NCBI GenBank assembly: GCA_943735955.1
Contig: OX030961.1
Span: 4,728,420-4,792,419 of the forward strand
DNA: 64,000 bases
Direction: 5' to 3'
Source: Piscicola geometra
Lineage: Eukaryota > Annelida > Clitellata > Hirudinida > Piscicolidae
This document shows, piece after piece, positions 25,475 through 38,130 of the stretch. Made by a program: the position numbers and the translations under genes. The notes beneath the pieces were generated by a model. That model was not told where the DNA came from. It was given only the letters and a program-made list of their open reading frames with translations, and searched no databases. How positions within the stretch are numbered: the first letter of the stretch is position 1; the number at the start of each line of letters is the position of its first letter.

Positions 25475-27663
25475 AAAAAAAGATAAATTTATTAAAAAAG
25501 CTTTTTTGGCTTGGCTTTTTGCTCTGTCTTCAATTAACGCCATGAGAACCAAAAACCTTCAATTTGGATTGTATTCCTGCTTAATTAACTTTAATGCTCA
25601 GAGCCATCTAGTTCCCAGTGCTAGGCACTCTTTTAATTAACTCTTTCATGTTTGAAAAAAAAACATATAAAGTTTAAAAGATTATTTCAGTATATTTATT
25701 TTTTATACATGTTTAAAATTAAAAAGAATTATATAAATCAACTTTTGATGAATTAAATATTGAATAACTTTGAATGCGAAAAGTCGCAGTGGGAATAATA
25801 GCGAGAAGAAAAATGTGAAGAGGCGACTAAGAAAGAAGGAAGAAAGTTTGCGTGGAACAAAGCCGAATTTGCTGATTGAAAAGAAGCGGTAAGTAGTGAA
25901 AGGGGAATTTGTAGGTTCTTGAGTGTAAAGAGGTCAAATAGACTGCATTTACCCGGTCAGTTAGTGCCCATAAAGTGCCATTCCCGCATCTATGGCCAGA
26001 CGCAAGGTTATAGCGATGTTGTATTGAAAATAAATGTCTTTCTGATGAAGCAATAAGAAGAGTTAATGAAATTTAAGGTTCCATGATACTTTTATGCAAG
26101 CTAAAATAATAATTTAGCCACGGAGAAAGACAATCAAGATTGTAAAAAATATTCCAGAAAAATTGATAAGAAAAACCAAACTCCAAAAGACCTATAAATC
26201 ACGTATGCATTGTCTGTGGTTTTCAAAAATCTAAGTTATTTGGAACTAGTTGAAAAATAAGCACTCAAATACTTAGGATTAATGACCAGCTTTCTTAACG
26301 GCGCGTGAAGAGTTAATATGAATATAAAATAAATTTCATAGGAAGTATCATTTAGTTTACTCATGGAGTTTATGCAATTCAAACGTGTGACGGGACCAAA
26401 CTCACGATCCGGTTACTTGGTTACAAAAATCAGTTTTTACCCGGGTGTTCAAAAAATATAATAAAGTGCGCATTTTAGGTTAAGTGCTCATTTCCTAGAT
26501 TTAATATATTTTTTAAAGCTTTAACAAAGTACATTGTGATATGTTTATTGAAAACTTTATTTAATGAATTTTTTTTATGTTTGAGTTAGAAAAAGAATTT
26601 GTCACATCAAAAACTTGTTAAGATCCTGTTTTATGAATAAAAATGTATAAGTTGAAATTGTAAAACAATAAAACATAAAAAAATAATTCTATATTTTTTA
26701 ATAATAACTTTTTAAATGAATATTTAAATATTTGCGAAAATATTTTTCAAGTGCCCATTGCCTTTTTAGCTATTTTTTATATAAAAACAAACATCCAAAA
26801 AAACGTTTCTTCATTTTACATGAATTATAAATATAAAATGAAAAAAGAATCGTTCTTGTGACATGTTGTTTCCTTTTTAAAGTCTTTTACTTTTCTATTT
26901 TTAAATAGAAAAAGAAAAATTTTCTTTAAAAAAATTTTTTCAGCTGAATTTTGAAAACTTTAAAAATAAATGTTCTAAGAATGTTGAGCCCTTTCTTTAA
27001 AAAATTAAAAAAATAAAGATTCAAGACACTCAACGACACTTCAAAGCACTCGAGAACACTCCAAAAAGAAGTAAAACACTTAGAAAAACTTGAAACACTT
27101 TGAAACGAAAAAAAAACACGTTTTACAACGTCACGTAACAAACATACCCAATTTTAGGTTTCAATCACAGAAAAGCAATCCATATCGCGCTACTGGATAG
27201 AATATAATTGAACCTTAGCGTAATAAAAAATATTCATCATCTTGAAAAATAGTCATTCTCATTAATTATTAATTATTTCATAATTCAATACTCATATAAA
27301 ATTTTATTTATAAAATATATAAATTCAAAAAATAAAAATTTAATTTCAGCTAGCACCAAATCAAATGATTGATAGGAGCTTTCAAGTATTTAATTTTGCA
27401 AACACATCTAAAAAGTTTGATTACTTATTTAAAAAGTGCACTTAAACTTACTTTTAAAAGTTTTTTCAAGTGTTACAATTTTATGTGATGTTTGCAAGAA
27501 AGGCGCAATTAAATTCAGTCCCTTTTCTCAAAAGTGTTTAATTACGCCACAGAATCACAAAAAATAACTTTTTTCAAAACCACTATTAATGCATTTTAAA
27601 ATTATTCAATGCTGTCTTTCAAATTTTCAAAACAAGGGTATCTTCGAGCTTAGATATGACTTT
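25475..27663. other. gene-poor AT-rich sequence
   Basis: No gene or defined repeat recognised. The minus-strand open frame at 26926-27141 is Phe/Ser-rich low complexity. Confidence 0.45.
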
Positions 27664-28626
27664 TTAAAATCCAAAATTTCATCATTATCACCATCATCAT
27701 GCTCATCATCACCATGATCGAGCGGGCGCAGATAAGAGATCAGAAGGCTTCATTTTCTTCGGCACGACGAAATAACTTATATTTCTATTTACTCCTCATG
27801 ATTTAAATGGTTGACTTCATGCGTTGGCTTTTCTGGCTCGATCTACCACGAAATTTGTTTTCGGAATGCATCCATGGTCTGCCAGGACGTTTTCGTGCTT
27901 TAATCTCAGATTCGTAGCAAAGAACAGGTTCATCTGCGGGCAGGCAAAGAGAAAGGATAGTAAATGTGAGTTGGTATTTTTAAATAATTTCGCTAATTCA
28001 CTCTTCTCTGACTCGTGTGTAGAGAGCCTAGTTGGTGATGGTTTGCTGGACCTATTGGTTCCAAGCACCATCCGATAGAAATTATTTGCAAAGACATCAA
28101 GCTTCTTCCATAATGCTGCCGTGAGTATCCATGAGTTGCAGCCATAGTACAAAATAGAGATACAAGCGGCTTGAAAGATGTGGATCTGGAGATAGATTTT
28201 CAGCTTGGGCGAGCGCAGAATTTTTTAAAGCTTTGTGAAGTCTTTCAACGCTGATTTAAATTCAATCATTGAAATGAATGAATCTAATATAAGACCCAAG
28301 AAGTTTAAAGTCGTCCACGGTTGCAAATTTATGACCATTGATGAAAAGTTTTTTACCCAAATGTGAGGCTCAGACAACCATGCTGAGTGACGTATTGAGT
28401 GGTTGCTCGTTCCTGCCTGGGTAGTTCGTTTGCGCTTGTCTTCGTTTGTTTTCTTCAAGTGGGTGACACATCTAAATTTATCTGCAGACGATTCGGATGG
28501 GTAATCTATCACTATAATGAATAGAAACAGAGTGAGAAAATTAACTTGCGGAACGCCTGTAGAAAACATTATTGGGGCTGAAATCTGGCTTTGTTTGTAG
28601 ACTTGGCTGGTCGACTTGTCGTACAT
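27664..28626 (-). pseudogene. decayed LINE with RT remnants and GAT-rich 3' tail
   Basis: Two minus-strand segments in different frames. At 28626-28225 are a VPQ-x-LFIIVIDY block (RT strand next to the palm) and FLGLILDS. At 28152-27817 is YGCNSWILTAALWKKLDVF followed by RMVLG, the post-RT block found as YGxExWTLT in RTE-like and related LINEs. Downstream on the same strand come a TTCGTCGTGCCGAAGAAAA block, TCTTATCTGCGCCCGCTCG and a GAT-rich tail (27664-27720). The RT core is frameshifted, so the element is dead. The clade assignment is uncertain. Confidence 0.72.
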
Positions 28627-31600
28627 TACTTTGATTCTAGAAGTGAACTACCATTTACTATATAATATTTGTTCATCTTCAAAAAAGTTCATTTAAAGAC
28701 TTATGGCCAATATAAACAATTATTAAAAAACTCTATTCTTCATTTAACTCATGGTATTTTATTACCACAACAAATCTCAATGGGCTTTTGAGTACAAAAT
28801 AAAACATAGTCCTTTTATATGTGGATGCGAAAACGAAAATATATGGCGGTGGTTTTTTTAAAGAACACAGACTCCAAGTATAGTAATTGATTTATTTAAT
28901 AATAAGAAGAAACTTTTGCTTGATCGCACTAGGGATGCTTCAGAAGGACCTATTCAATCGCAACAGATGGATAAGAATGATTAAGTTTCCAACCAAGAAG
29001 CGTGTTTTGAAGGTGAAACAGCTAAGTGTGATGGAACGTCGTGGGGCCACAATGAATGGCAGATTTGACAAATTAAAATGCTAATTTCTAGTCGAAAAAT
29101 CTATCAATCGAAAGTGGACTGCCTTGAAAAATTTACTCGGAACTTTCAAAGAAGGAATTCACAGGCAGCTTTAGGTATGTCACTCCGCTACGAAACTCTA
29201 TCATAAAACCCTTGCATAAATTATTTATAAACCTCCATTAGATCATTCCTCGCTTACTCTTGCAAGTAGATAATCATGTCATCAAAAAGAACATCTGTTG
29301 TTTTCAATAATAAAAACATCTAATGCTGCTTTCATAACTGGAAAATATTAACAAAGAAAGTTGCTTTTGGTGGTGAACAATGATCGATTTTTTGCAAACA
29401 ACACAAAGAACATGCTTGTAGTGGTTCATTCTTACGCAGCTTCTTCTGCTTCAAAGCATCCTTCAAACAGCATCATTGCACATCCTTTCATAGGATAATG
29501 ATCAGAGCGAAAATAGACGCATGAAAAAATATTGAAAGTAATATAATGTATTCAAAATGTAAGATGTAGAAAAAATAAAAAAATAATATTGACGTAGAAA
29601 AGTAAGACGATGACGTTATTGGTCATTTTGAGGTTGGTATTGAAACACTAGAGAGATCATTGATTGAATTTTGCTACAAGAATCAACTACTAAAAAAGAA
29701 TAATTTTTTTTTCAAGTAGAACGGTAAATTTGATAGTCAAAACGCTGGTCTAAACAGGGATTGCCGCTTCCTTTCTAAACACATTCACCATTACGAAAAA
29801 GTCTGCACGCATATTTTCTGAATTTCGCCAAATCTATTATTTAAGTTTAAAAATGTCTTTTATTCGTGCTTTTGTAGACTTTTTTTGTTAACTCCATTAA
29901 GCTAGTATTTAACGGCATTAATACTGTGGTTTTGGTGAATTAACGAAAAATTGTTGTACATATTTTGTGCTTAAAAACTTCGCTAAACTTTTTAAAAAAT
30001 GTAATATTTTTATATAGATATTTAAAAAAAGGTTCCATTATATATTTATAATTTTCTTCATATGTCTCTGGTGTCTTAATGAAAAAATAATTAATTATTA
30101 GCTTAATGATGTTATCATGTTGCCTGTCAAATACTTTTCACAGAAAATAACTCATAATTATATTATAATTTATATTAATTCACGTCACGTCCTGTCTGAA
30201 TAAATGCTTTTCAATAATTTAACTCGAATGTTTAAAAATTCTCATGCAAAAAGTCACGCTAAAGTCTTTACATTCTTAGCATCTATTTGATTTAAATTGT
30301 CACCTAGTTCAGTTTAATGCAATTTCGACATCAATTATCTTCATGAAAGCTGCAGAGACAATAATCGAAAAATAATTGCCAAAGTATTTAGGAAACATGA
30401 ATATTCACAAAATAATAACATAAAAATTAACGAAATAAAAAAAGACAAAAAATTATATTAAAGAAAAAACTTTCTTTCAAAAGTATTTAGAAATTTAAAA
30501 TATTTTCTCTGAAGCCATTCATTATTTCTCGCACAATAGATAATATCCTGGCAAGAAGGCTTCTTCTAGTGTGAAATTCAAAAAAAATCCTCATTGCTTT
30601 TTAATACTCAAGATGTGTTCTTAAATAATAATGAAAAGTATTTTATAAATTAGCTTCATGAGATTCAAACAACATAGCACCCAACCAAACATTTATAACT
30701 ATTTTTCACATTTTCGCATGCTAAGTTGTCCACACACCTACCTTAAAGCCCTAGGCTGGTAAGAAATTGTAAAAATTATCAATAGCATTAGATGCATAGT
30801 ACGTACTCATTTTCATATTTCCAGTCATGAAGTACTCAGGCTAGTGTCATGCTAGCATCTGTGAGGGTGGTCTTTCTTGCAACGACATTTTTGATTCATA
30901 AATGTAAACTTTCCAAAAACATATAAAAAAATTGAAAGTGGAATTATTTTAGAACTTAAATTTTAGTCTTGATTCTTGTAAATGTAATTTTTTTGACCTT
31001 GATCTCTCACACTGTCTAAACGCAAAGGCTAAATCACAAAGGTTTAGTTTGTGCTTTTCATGATTTTTTTATGGCTCTCTTCCCAATTGAATTTTAACGT
31101 GTGAAATAAAATTTTTTAGATTTACGAGAAAAATCTTTTTTCTTAATTTTCAAGATTTCTTGAGAGCTGTTTTAAATGGCAAAAGCGTTTAATATATTCA
31201 GCTTGAGACTAGCTTGAATTGATTCAATTGAACTTTTGTTTTGACTATGTAAAGGATATTGAATAAATGAAATATTTTTGAAATTAAAATTTCAAAAAAC
31301 TTTCTTATTTAGATAATTCGACACAGACAAGAAAATTTAGAACTTCCATTGTTCCAATTAAGCCACGAAATCACAATAAATGAAAAGGACCAAGTTATTT
31401 GAAATATCTTTCGACCAATTAATTTCGAGTTAAATTATTTTCTTAATTGTATTTCATTGCATGTGAGAGTTACTTTTTCAGAAAAGTTATCTGGCACACA
31501 CGAAGCTCGAAGGGAAGAAAGCCTCTTGACAGGAAAGCATAAAACGTGCATTAAGAGCAGTCGATTTTATGTGTGGATGCAAGTTCCAACATTAACCTTC

Positions 31601-33649
31601 CGTAAAGTCATCTGCGGAGTTTTACGTTCTAGCGCCTCTGGTGTTAAGCGAACTAATGTGCTGGACGGTGTAGTGATAAAAAAGCGTTAAAACTGCCTAT
31701 CTAATTAGTGGTTTAATTTTCATGAGCTGAGTGCCTCTGAAGTGCACCTGTGATTAAGGCAATAAAATAATTGCAGATACATGGAGTTTAGTCGTAAACA
31801 TTAATCAAAGTGATTAGTGAGGCGTGGGAGAAGATTCACAAGCATCATCCCATGTTCAATGATGGCAAGCATTGACAACTTTGAGAATTTTGACTTGAAT
31901 CTCTAAATAATGATTTATTTTCTGACTAGTAATTTTAAAAATAAGAAGATTATAAATCTTTATTGAATTAAAAAAAAACTATTTTGTTTAATTTAAGCCC
32001 TTCAAAGATTTCGTTTCCCAGAAACTTCCATGGTTTTTGCTCAATACACTTCAAGATTTTAATTTAATTTCTATCAGATTAAAGTCTGTTGAAATAAAAT
32101 TGTCGAAGAAAATTCAGAGATTAAATCATAAGATTTTTTCCTGTTTTGTTCTAAAGGCTAAAGTTTCGATTCACTAAATTCTAGCTATTTTTATGTCTGT
32201 TGTATTGCAGATTCTGTGTGAAACAAAGATTTAAAGTACAAATAATTACTGTATTGTAAGTGAAATTTTAAAAAAGTTCCAACGAAGATTTTTACACGAG
32301 ATAATAGATACGGAGCAGAGATCAAAGTTAAGCTGTACGGCAAAGTCGAAAAACGTCGATGAAAACGGAAAGATTTATTGAAAGGCTTCCTACAGAATTC
32401 AAAATTGAAGAGTCAGAGTACCGCAATCAAATATGATAGAAACAAATGTTTTTAGCTCTAAGCATTTCTCTGGGCACCAATAACTCAAAGAGCTACGTAT
32501 TTAATGTTATTCACATTTCAAGATAAAATTTAATTAGCTAACGTAAATTATCTAAAAAATCTTCGAGAAGACGTTCTAAAATTTTTATAAATCTTAAAGG
32601 TTTGCAAGATAAAAATCTTAATAACAAATTATAATTATCATTGGGTAATCACATTTTTGTATGATATCAAGGAACCAGCACAAAGGTTCCACGAAAACAC
32701 GATCAAAAACATAAAATACCGCTGATCCCATCGATCCGAATCGATTCACCAAATGAGAAGTTTTTCTTTTTATTCAGATTTTTATATTTTTATTGTTTTT
32801 TAATTTTTAGTTAAAATCAATCTTATAAACCTATTATAGACAACACAATTAGATTCTGGTTTCTCAACAAACCAAAACAATTAAATTTTCATTCTTTTCA
32901 TGATTACAGATCCACAGTTGGACATCGGCTTCTTTTTGTCCAGCTGAGCACTTACTTTAATTATTAATTCAATTCATGCATCATATTCAGTGCATTGTCT
33001 TTTTTTATAGAGAAAAAGTTTTTCAAAACTAACTTTAATTCACTTAATTTATTTATATTATATATTACCAATAGATAAACTCATCGATAAAAACTTTTGA
33101 TTAGTCTAAAATAATATAAAAAATAATTTAAAAAAATTGTTTTTTATAAAATAATTTGTTTATCTCTGAAAAAGTCTAGTTTATTTCAAAAAATAAATGT
33201 TTGTTTTCATCATGGATTTTAAATTTGTAATAAAATGTTTAAATAAATAAAATAAGAGCATTATCACAAATTTGGATGAGATATCTCAAATATACACTTT
33301 TGAAACACTCATCCTATTTATTTAAAAGGGGTTGAAAAGTTAAAATCTCTGTAAAAAAGCTCTAGCTTAGAGTTGGTCAAAAGCAACATTCTTTGCGTTA
33401 TATTTTGGTTTCTGAAACATGTTTAAGAAAGATTCAAAGACTTGCCACCTTTTTTTTATTTTTACCTTGATTAACAGCAACACTAAGGCGTTCATTTTAA
33501 AACTACTCGATTCGTTAATAAATCTCGTATACCCTAAATAATAATGATTGTGCAGAAGGGAAATGGAACAACCATCGGACTAATAACTCAGCATTATAAA
33601 ATTCTAATAGACGAAATACTTTTTTCAGTATGAATATGTTTCCAGCTCA
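28627..33649. other. gene-poor AT-rich sequence
   Basis: About 5 kb without a recognised gene. Open frames at 28887-29084 and 31457-31690 are the least random-looking but match no family I know and lack clear splice context. Confidence 0.4.
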
Positions 33650-33752
33650 AGTTAATTATAGCGTTCTTGTGTTGCTTGGTGACCTAACACCTAAGCTGAT
33701 GGGTTCGGCTCTTCTAGATACCGCAAAACTATATCTAGGCATATGGTAAGAC
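33650..33752 (+). mobile_element. possible degenerate tRNA-like SINE
   Basis: Contains TTGGTGACCTAACACC (weak A-box likeness) and GGGTTCGGCTC (B-box likeness) at roughly tRNA spacing, followed by GGCATATGGTAAG. It does not obviously match SINE families A or B. It could be chance. Confidence 0.25.
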
Positions 33753-34617
33753 GGTTTTCATATATTATTCTTAAAGTTTTTGGCAAATCTCTAAACTAAA
33801 AAAATAAAAACCGATAAAAATGAAAGCTTCATGGAATTAACGATCCTAAAGTAGAAAAAAACACACTTGAAAAATCGAAGTTTAAAAAAGAAAAACTATT
33901 TAAGTATAAGAAATTAAAATGAATTTTGAATGGATTTTTAAAGAATAATGTGCTTTTGTTGCCAATTTTCTCAGAATAATTCTTTAAAAGACACTCACAG
34001 CAGTAGCCTTTGTTATCGTGATTGTTTGGGTTTCTTGAGAAATATACCTTTTTAGTCTTTTTCTTCTAATAATCAATTTTCTATATTATAGTTTGATGAA
34101 TATTTAATTAAGAACACTTATAAAGACCCAGCTCTGATAGATTAAAAAAAAGATAATATTGAAATCAAAACTAAGTTTTGCTATAAAATAAAATAGCTGC
34201 GTTTCAGAAATCGTAGCCATGGTAGCCTTTCAATTTTGATATCTATCTTTAGAACTAATATAACTTTATAAAGAATTTCATACAAAAAAGTTTCAAAAAA
34301 CATGTCTTTTTCGCGTTCGTTGCAGATATTAAGGTTGGGTTGCAAGTGATCAGTACAGAATGGTTTTTCGTAACACCTTTAGTTACCCAAAACTTACAAG
34401 GCAACAGGACCGTAATCATGGAAGGAAGACTGTATGGAAGGTAGCACTTATCTGAGGTGTTTTCCTAGACTAGTGTTAGAGAGAGAATGTCTTACTTTCC
34501 CGTACAGGTGTGAAACTGCCCACCGCTCCTGGGTTGGTCGTTGATACTATAATGTGTTCATCCGCTTTTTTTCAACTTATATTCTTTGTGTTGCAACCCA
34601 GATTCACTTTCAAAAAT

Positions 34618-34682
34618 TCGTTGTTCTGCTGAAAAATAAGCCATTTGACCTCTCATCTGTGCCCGCTCAATGATGATGATGA
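34618..34682 (+). mobile_element. GAT-tailed repeat family copy
   Basis: Contains TCGTTGTTCTGCTGAAAAAT, GACCTCTCATCTGTGCCCGC and TCAATGATGATGATG. The element may extend further upstream, but no other copy is long enough to define the 5' limit. Confidence 0.65.
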
Positions 34683-36930
34683 AAGTGAAACATGAACACT
34701 TGGGCTAATGATCAGATGAAATGTCATAAGTCACCTAAAAGAATGGGCGCCATTCTTTTTATGTTTCTTTAAAAAAATTATAATCATTTAGTATGGCAGT
34801 GCGAAGAATTGCTTTTTTGATCAATTTTACAAGAAGGTAGAATACAGTTACTTGTCACAAAGAGGTAAAACTTCCCAAGAAAGGGTTACAAATATTCGGA
34901 AAAAACTGGAAACACGAACCATAAGCATTGAAGCTACCGAGAAGCAACCAGTGTCTGGACGTGCAGTATAAGTGATGCAGGAAAAAAGAAAAATGGAGTC
35001 TAGATTTATTTTAGGTAATAGAAAGTGATGTAATTATGTATATTAATCATAAATATAATTTAATAGTTAGAGAAGAGACATGTCATAATTATTAAACAAT
35101 TTACATTTTAAGTTAAAACACACAACTTGATATGTTTATTCCAGAGTGAGCTTTTTTCAAGAGATAGTGAAATAACTATTCTTTCTTTAGTTTGAGTAAT
35201 TTTCCATCAAACTGAAATTGTAAAAAATTATATTTATAAGAAAAATTATCTCTATAATATTCATACTAAGTATCAAAAAGTCTGTTGATTTTAATTTGTA
35301 AAATGATTTCACGAAAAACAAACATCCAAGGACACATGATATCTTTTGATTAGCTATATTGCCCAAAAGTACTTATTATTTGTTTATTTAGGCGATAATG
35401 TATTCCCGATGAAGTAAGTGCACCAAAGATTGACGCTTTAATTACATTAGGACCGTGTACTATATTTCGCCAATAACGTCTGTATCGTGTATTTATGTTG
35501 CCAAAAATATCGAAAAACCAATTTTACAAATAGTTGTTAGCAAAACCTTCGAAAGAGTCAATGTAACCAATACTTGATTATGGAAAGTACTGGCATCGAA
35601 GAGTCGTTTGGTGAATGTACGAATATTATCTAGGGTCTGAAAACAATGTATTTGTTTTTCCTTTATTTATTATTTTATTTTTATTCTCAATGTGACTCTG
35701 AGCTTTCATTACCGAGGTTCCAAAGAGTAGAAGACTTGATAGGCTCATTAATTGACCATAACTGCTTGATTGCTCTGTGAGGCAAGGAAATATTACGTTT
35801 TTGAAGTTTTTGAACACTTGGTTAATGAAGTGAAGTAACTTTATTTGATGGATTACACTTTAAAAGATAAAAAAATGACCAGGTGTCACATCGGAGATAT
35901 AACAGCGTGTTGGAAAACGAAAAAAAAGATAACGTCGTTCACATTGTATAAAAAAATACGAGAGAATTAAGGTTTTTTAAACTAGAATTTTAATAGTATG
36001 GAGAGTTATAAGTACACGTTTAAAAGAAAATTGTTAAAGCATATAGTACTCATCACGAAATGTGTTTATATTCCAATATAAATAAATGTTGCTTTTGCAA
36101 TCGACGGGTGTTTCTCTGGTATGAGTCTTAGCATTGCACTCGTCATAGACAAAATTATATATTTATATTTGTTATTCCCTAAAATACTTTAGGCCTAGAC
36201 TCTTTAAGCTCAAGCAATTCCAAATTCTAAATTCTGCACCTTCATCATTTTTATATCTTAGCCCGACTGTAAAGGCTTTTTATGCGCAGATTTGGGATGA
36301 AAGCTTTCTAATCCAAGATTAATCTTGTAATACATTTTTATATTCTTGCACAGAGCACCGTTTAAACTTAATGTTTCAATCTCTACCGCTGTAAGCATTC
36401 AAGCTTTGATAAGTTGAAAAGAGAATTCTGACTATTTTTGTATCAGAAAATAAAATTAACTTTGTTTCAGTAGACGTTAACTTTGACTGAAGCTTGCTAA
36501 TACCCATACATCTGGTCAATTGAAAATACTGCCGACTTTAATTTAAAATAATTGTTTTTTCATTGGAATTAAATGATAGTAAAAAATGTTTTTATTACAT
36601 ATTAACAAAATCATAAAAGCAAACAAACACAGAAGTTTCCAAACAGAAACAAAACTATGAAATATTTTAATGTAAACATCTTGTGCCTGGCATTAAAAGT
36701 TGTCAAATTTTCCAATCTATATTCAAATCTTGTAGCACATATTTTAATTTCTTTTGCATTCCTCTCACAGGGCACACAAAGAAAAGATTTTATTGTTTAA
36801 TCGGCATGTGTGGGCATGAAAAGATGTTTAACAAATTGATAAAGGGTCCTTTCGTTAAGCTTTCCTAAAAAGGCGACCACACTTCCTTTTCCAATTACCG
36901 AAGAACCACGCTGTTGTCCATCCCAAGAAG
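34683..36930. other. gene-poor AT-rich sequence
   Basis: No recognised gene, RNA or repeat. Confidence 0.45.
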
Positions 36931-38130
36931 ATGTTTTATCGCATCTTGCTGAACCGAATGAAAAATGTGGCTCTGACGTGGATCCCAACAAACCGACTTT
37001 CAAAACAAGATATCGTTCACAGATCAAATTTATATTTTGCGCATCATTCTGGAACAACCTTTGTTGTGGAATTTGCCCCTATACGTCAACTTTATCGACT
37101 AGAGAAAAGGCGTTTGACAGCGTAGCCCTGGAGACCCTGTGGAAACGCACTAAGAACTACGGAGAGCCAAAAAAGATAATCGTCCTCATCAAGATTTTTT
37201 CTCAAAGAGAGACCTGCGGAATCGTTCATGACAGATTGCTCACTGACGTGTTCGAAGTAAAAAAAACCTAGTGAAACAAGGCTGTTTAATCCCACTTTTC
37301 GTGTTTCTTAAAATCTGCGTCATGTAGATTTCAATAAACTAAAGACAAGACGAAATCCCGTAGACCTTCAGGATACAATTTGGCTACTAACTTTGATGAC
37401 GGTCTGGTTCATTTTCACGCTAACAGATGCAGAAAAATACCACTCAGCTGTAGTAGACCTCATAATCAACAGAGGCATGAGCAAAATGTTGAAGACAAAT
37501 GCGTCCAGTAAAATCACATTCATTACAGTCCAAGATGACGTTCTAAAATAAATATATTCAGACAGGTTTCTCAACATTCTTGAAAAAACAGATTAATACG
37601 TTTGACATCGCATCGGGAAAGCACGTACAGTCTTCCATCCGCTGGAGAAGATTCGGAGATTCAGTGACATAAATACCAAGATAAGGCTTTTTAATATGTT
37701 GGTAAAACCAATATTTCTTTATGGAACAGAAACATGGAAAATCACTGTGATCACGATGAAGAAGATACAGGTATCAATCATTACCTGCATGAGAAACATC
37801 TTGAAGATTAGCTGGCCAGTCAAGGTCTCAAACAAATACTTATTGATAAAAACCAATTAACTACCTGTTGATAAAGAAAGTTTCCAAAAATGTACGAAAG
37901 ATAAAGTATAGCTTTTGGACCCCAGCTTTTAACTGGAACCTAGAAGAGAAAAAGATAAGCGGCACCCAAAACACATTCGGCGTAGAAATTTGGAGGCTGA
38001 CACAAGATAGATAAAGAGAACGTGGCAGGCAGGAGCTGAACGAACTTAGCCCAAAACCGACACGCTTGATGGAAACTAGTTGGCACCCATGTGACAGTAA
38101 GAAAGTATGCATAAAATGCAATTGCTGCAA
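36931..38130 (+). pseudogene. decayed RTE-like LINE reverse transcriptase
   Basis: Fragments in several plus-strand frames appear in the correct order: EKAFDSVALETLW at about 37104-37140, NYGEPKKIIVLIKIF, FEVK then VKQGCLIPLFVFL (the GVxQGCxLSP block), and near 37690-37740 LFNMLVKPIFLYGTETWKI. Later segments resemble the post-RT NKCLRxILxI and GRPxxxWRxxLE region (about 37780-38030). Many stops and frameshifts show it is an old inactive copy. No GAT tail was seen, so it may belong to another family than the LINE at 27.7 kb. Confidence 0.75.

Noticed and set aside
31457..31690. 77-aa plus-strand open frame
   Set aside because: No recognisable motif, no acceptor/donor pair that links it to other exons, and isolated in AT-rich sequence.
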